Source: Oleomonas cavernae (GTDB lineage Bacteria; Pseudomonadota; Alphaproteobacteria; Zavarziniales; Zavarziniaceae). Taken from it: a stretch of DNA of 64,000 nt. The stretch spans positions 586,001 through 650,000 of the forward strand of contig NZ_QYUK01000011.1 in NCBI RefSeq assembly GCF_003590945.1, in the 5' to 3' direction. Positions within the stretch are counted from its first letter, which is position 1. Each line of letters opens with the position of its first letter. Shown here one piece after another: positions 63,852 to 64,000 of the stretch. The notes beneath the pieces are model-generated. The model was not told where the DNA came from. It ran no database searches and worked only from the letters and a program-made list of their open reading frames with translations. A program made the translations under genes and the position numbers.

Positions 63852-63893
63852 TTGACGATTGACCTAAAGTGGGGCTTTTGACGATTGACCTAA
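63852..63893. repeat. Tandem direct repeat after the MFS gene
   Basis: TTGACGATTGACCTAA occurs at 63852-63867 and again at 63878-63893, exactly 26 bases apart, just after the MFS stop. Each copy contains two TTGAC motifs. It could be a regulator-binding pair upstream of a gene beyond the window. Confidence 0.6.
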
Positions 63894-64000
63894 CTTGCCC
63901 GCTGAACCGAACCTTGCTGTGCGGCCGCTGGCCGCGGGACGATGCCGGGTGTGGCGATCGTGGTCGGCACGGGGGACATCTTGGCCTATGCTTCGCTGCT

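Noticed and set aside
63942-64000. Possible start of a gene at the right edge (ATG CCG GGT GTG)
   Set aside because: Only 19 codons are visible, with no clear ribosome site and no recognisable motif.

Overview
The window is a high-GC, gene-dense chromosomal segment of an alphaproteobacterium, probably Rhodospirillales-like. The basis is codon use, 4-bp ATGA gene overlaps, an FnrN-type regulator with a CX2CX7C cluster, a DUF2849/DUF934 sulfite reductase operon, a twin cold-shock-domain protein and an L25-Pth-YchF block. Genus cannot be decided from sequence alone. No rRNA, tRNA, CRISPR or prophage was seen.

Layout. 0-4.4 kb: the end of ilvE, then a flotillin/YqiJ-like membrane operon and a caspase-fold lipoprotein. 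4.4-12.3 kb: a polyamine-type cluster (glutamine-synthetase-like ligase, class III aminotransferase, small kinase, four-component Pot-like ABC importer). 12.5-16.3 kb: an EamA exporter, an FNR-type regulator, a tandem USP protein and a type II toxin-antitoxin (TA) module flanked by duplicated usp 3' ends. 16.3-21.2 kb: an AraC regulator divergent from a DUF1329/DUF1302 outer-membrane pair. 21.2-31.4 kb: a long minus-strand array for a form II CO-dehydrogenase-like molybdenum hydroxylase (coxG, coxS-L-M) with its own cofactor suite (XdhC, MoCo-handling fusion, SufS, SufU) and a stand-alone PqqD-like protein. 31.5-35.4 kb: a methyltransferase, parDE and sulfite reductase genes. 35.5-41.2 kb: a zinc cluster (Zur-like box, small membrane ORF, znuCBA, G3E GTPase, WD40 protein). 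41.2-48.3 kb: nested repeats, methylmalonyl-CoA epimerase and a seven-gene Mrp/Mnh cation antiporter operon ordered like archaeal mbh. 48.5-53 kb: a twin cold-shock protein, a TPP-riboswitch-controlled thiamine-precursor ABC system, a DUF192 protein and a lipoprotein. 53-57.3 kb: mtnP, lemA, an M48 protease and an IS1182-type insertion sequence. 57.4-63.8 kb: dienelactone hydrolase with a 3' remnant of a second copy, two MaoC proteins, ychF, pth, rplY and an MFS carrier.

Two themes stand out. First, intergenic DNA is rich in long palindromic repeats (families A-D below). One is split by the IS. Another is split by a 244-bp terminal-inverted-repeat element that itself carries a further copy. 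Second, eight single-base indels in short G/C runs break or falsely fuse otherwise intact genes (sufS, coxL, DUF934, znuB, znuA, mnhD twice, mnhG). Correcting each gives a family-typical length, so sequence error is the best explanation, and these genes are probably functional in the organism.
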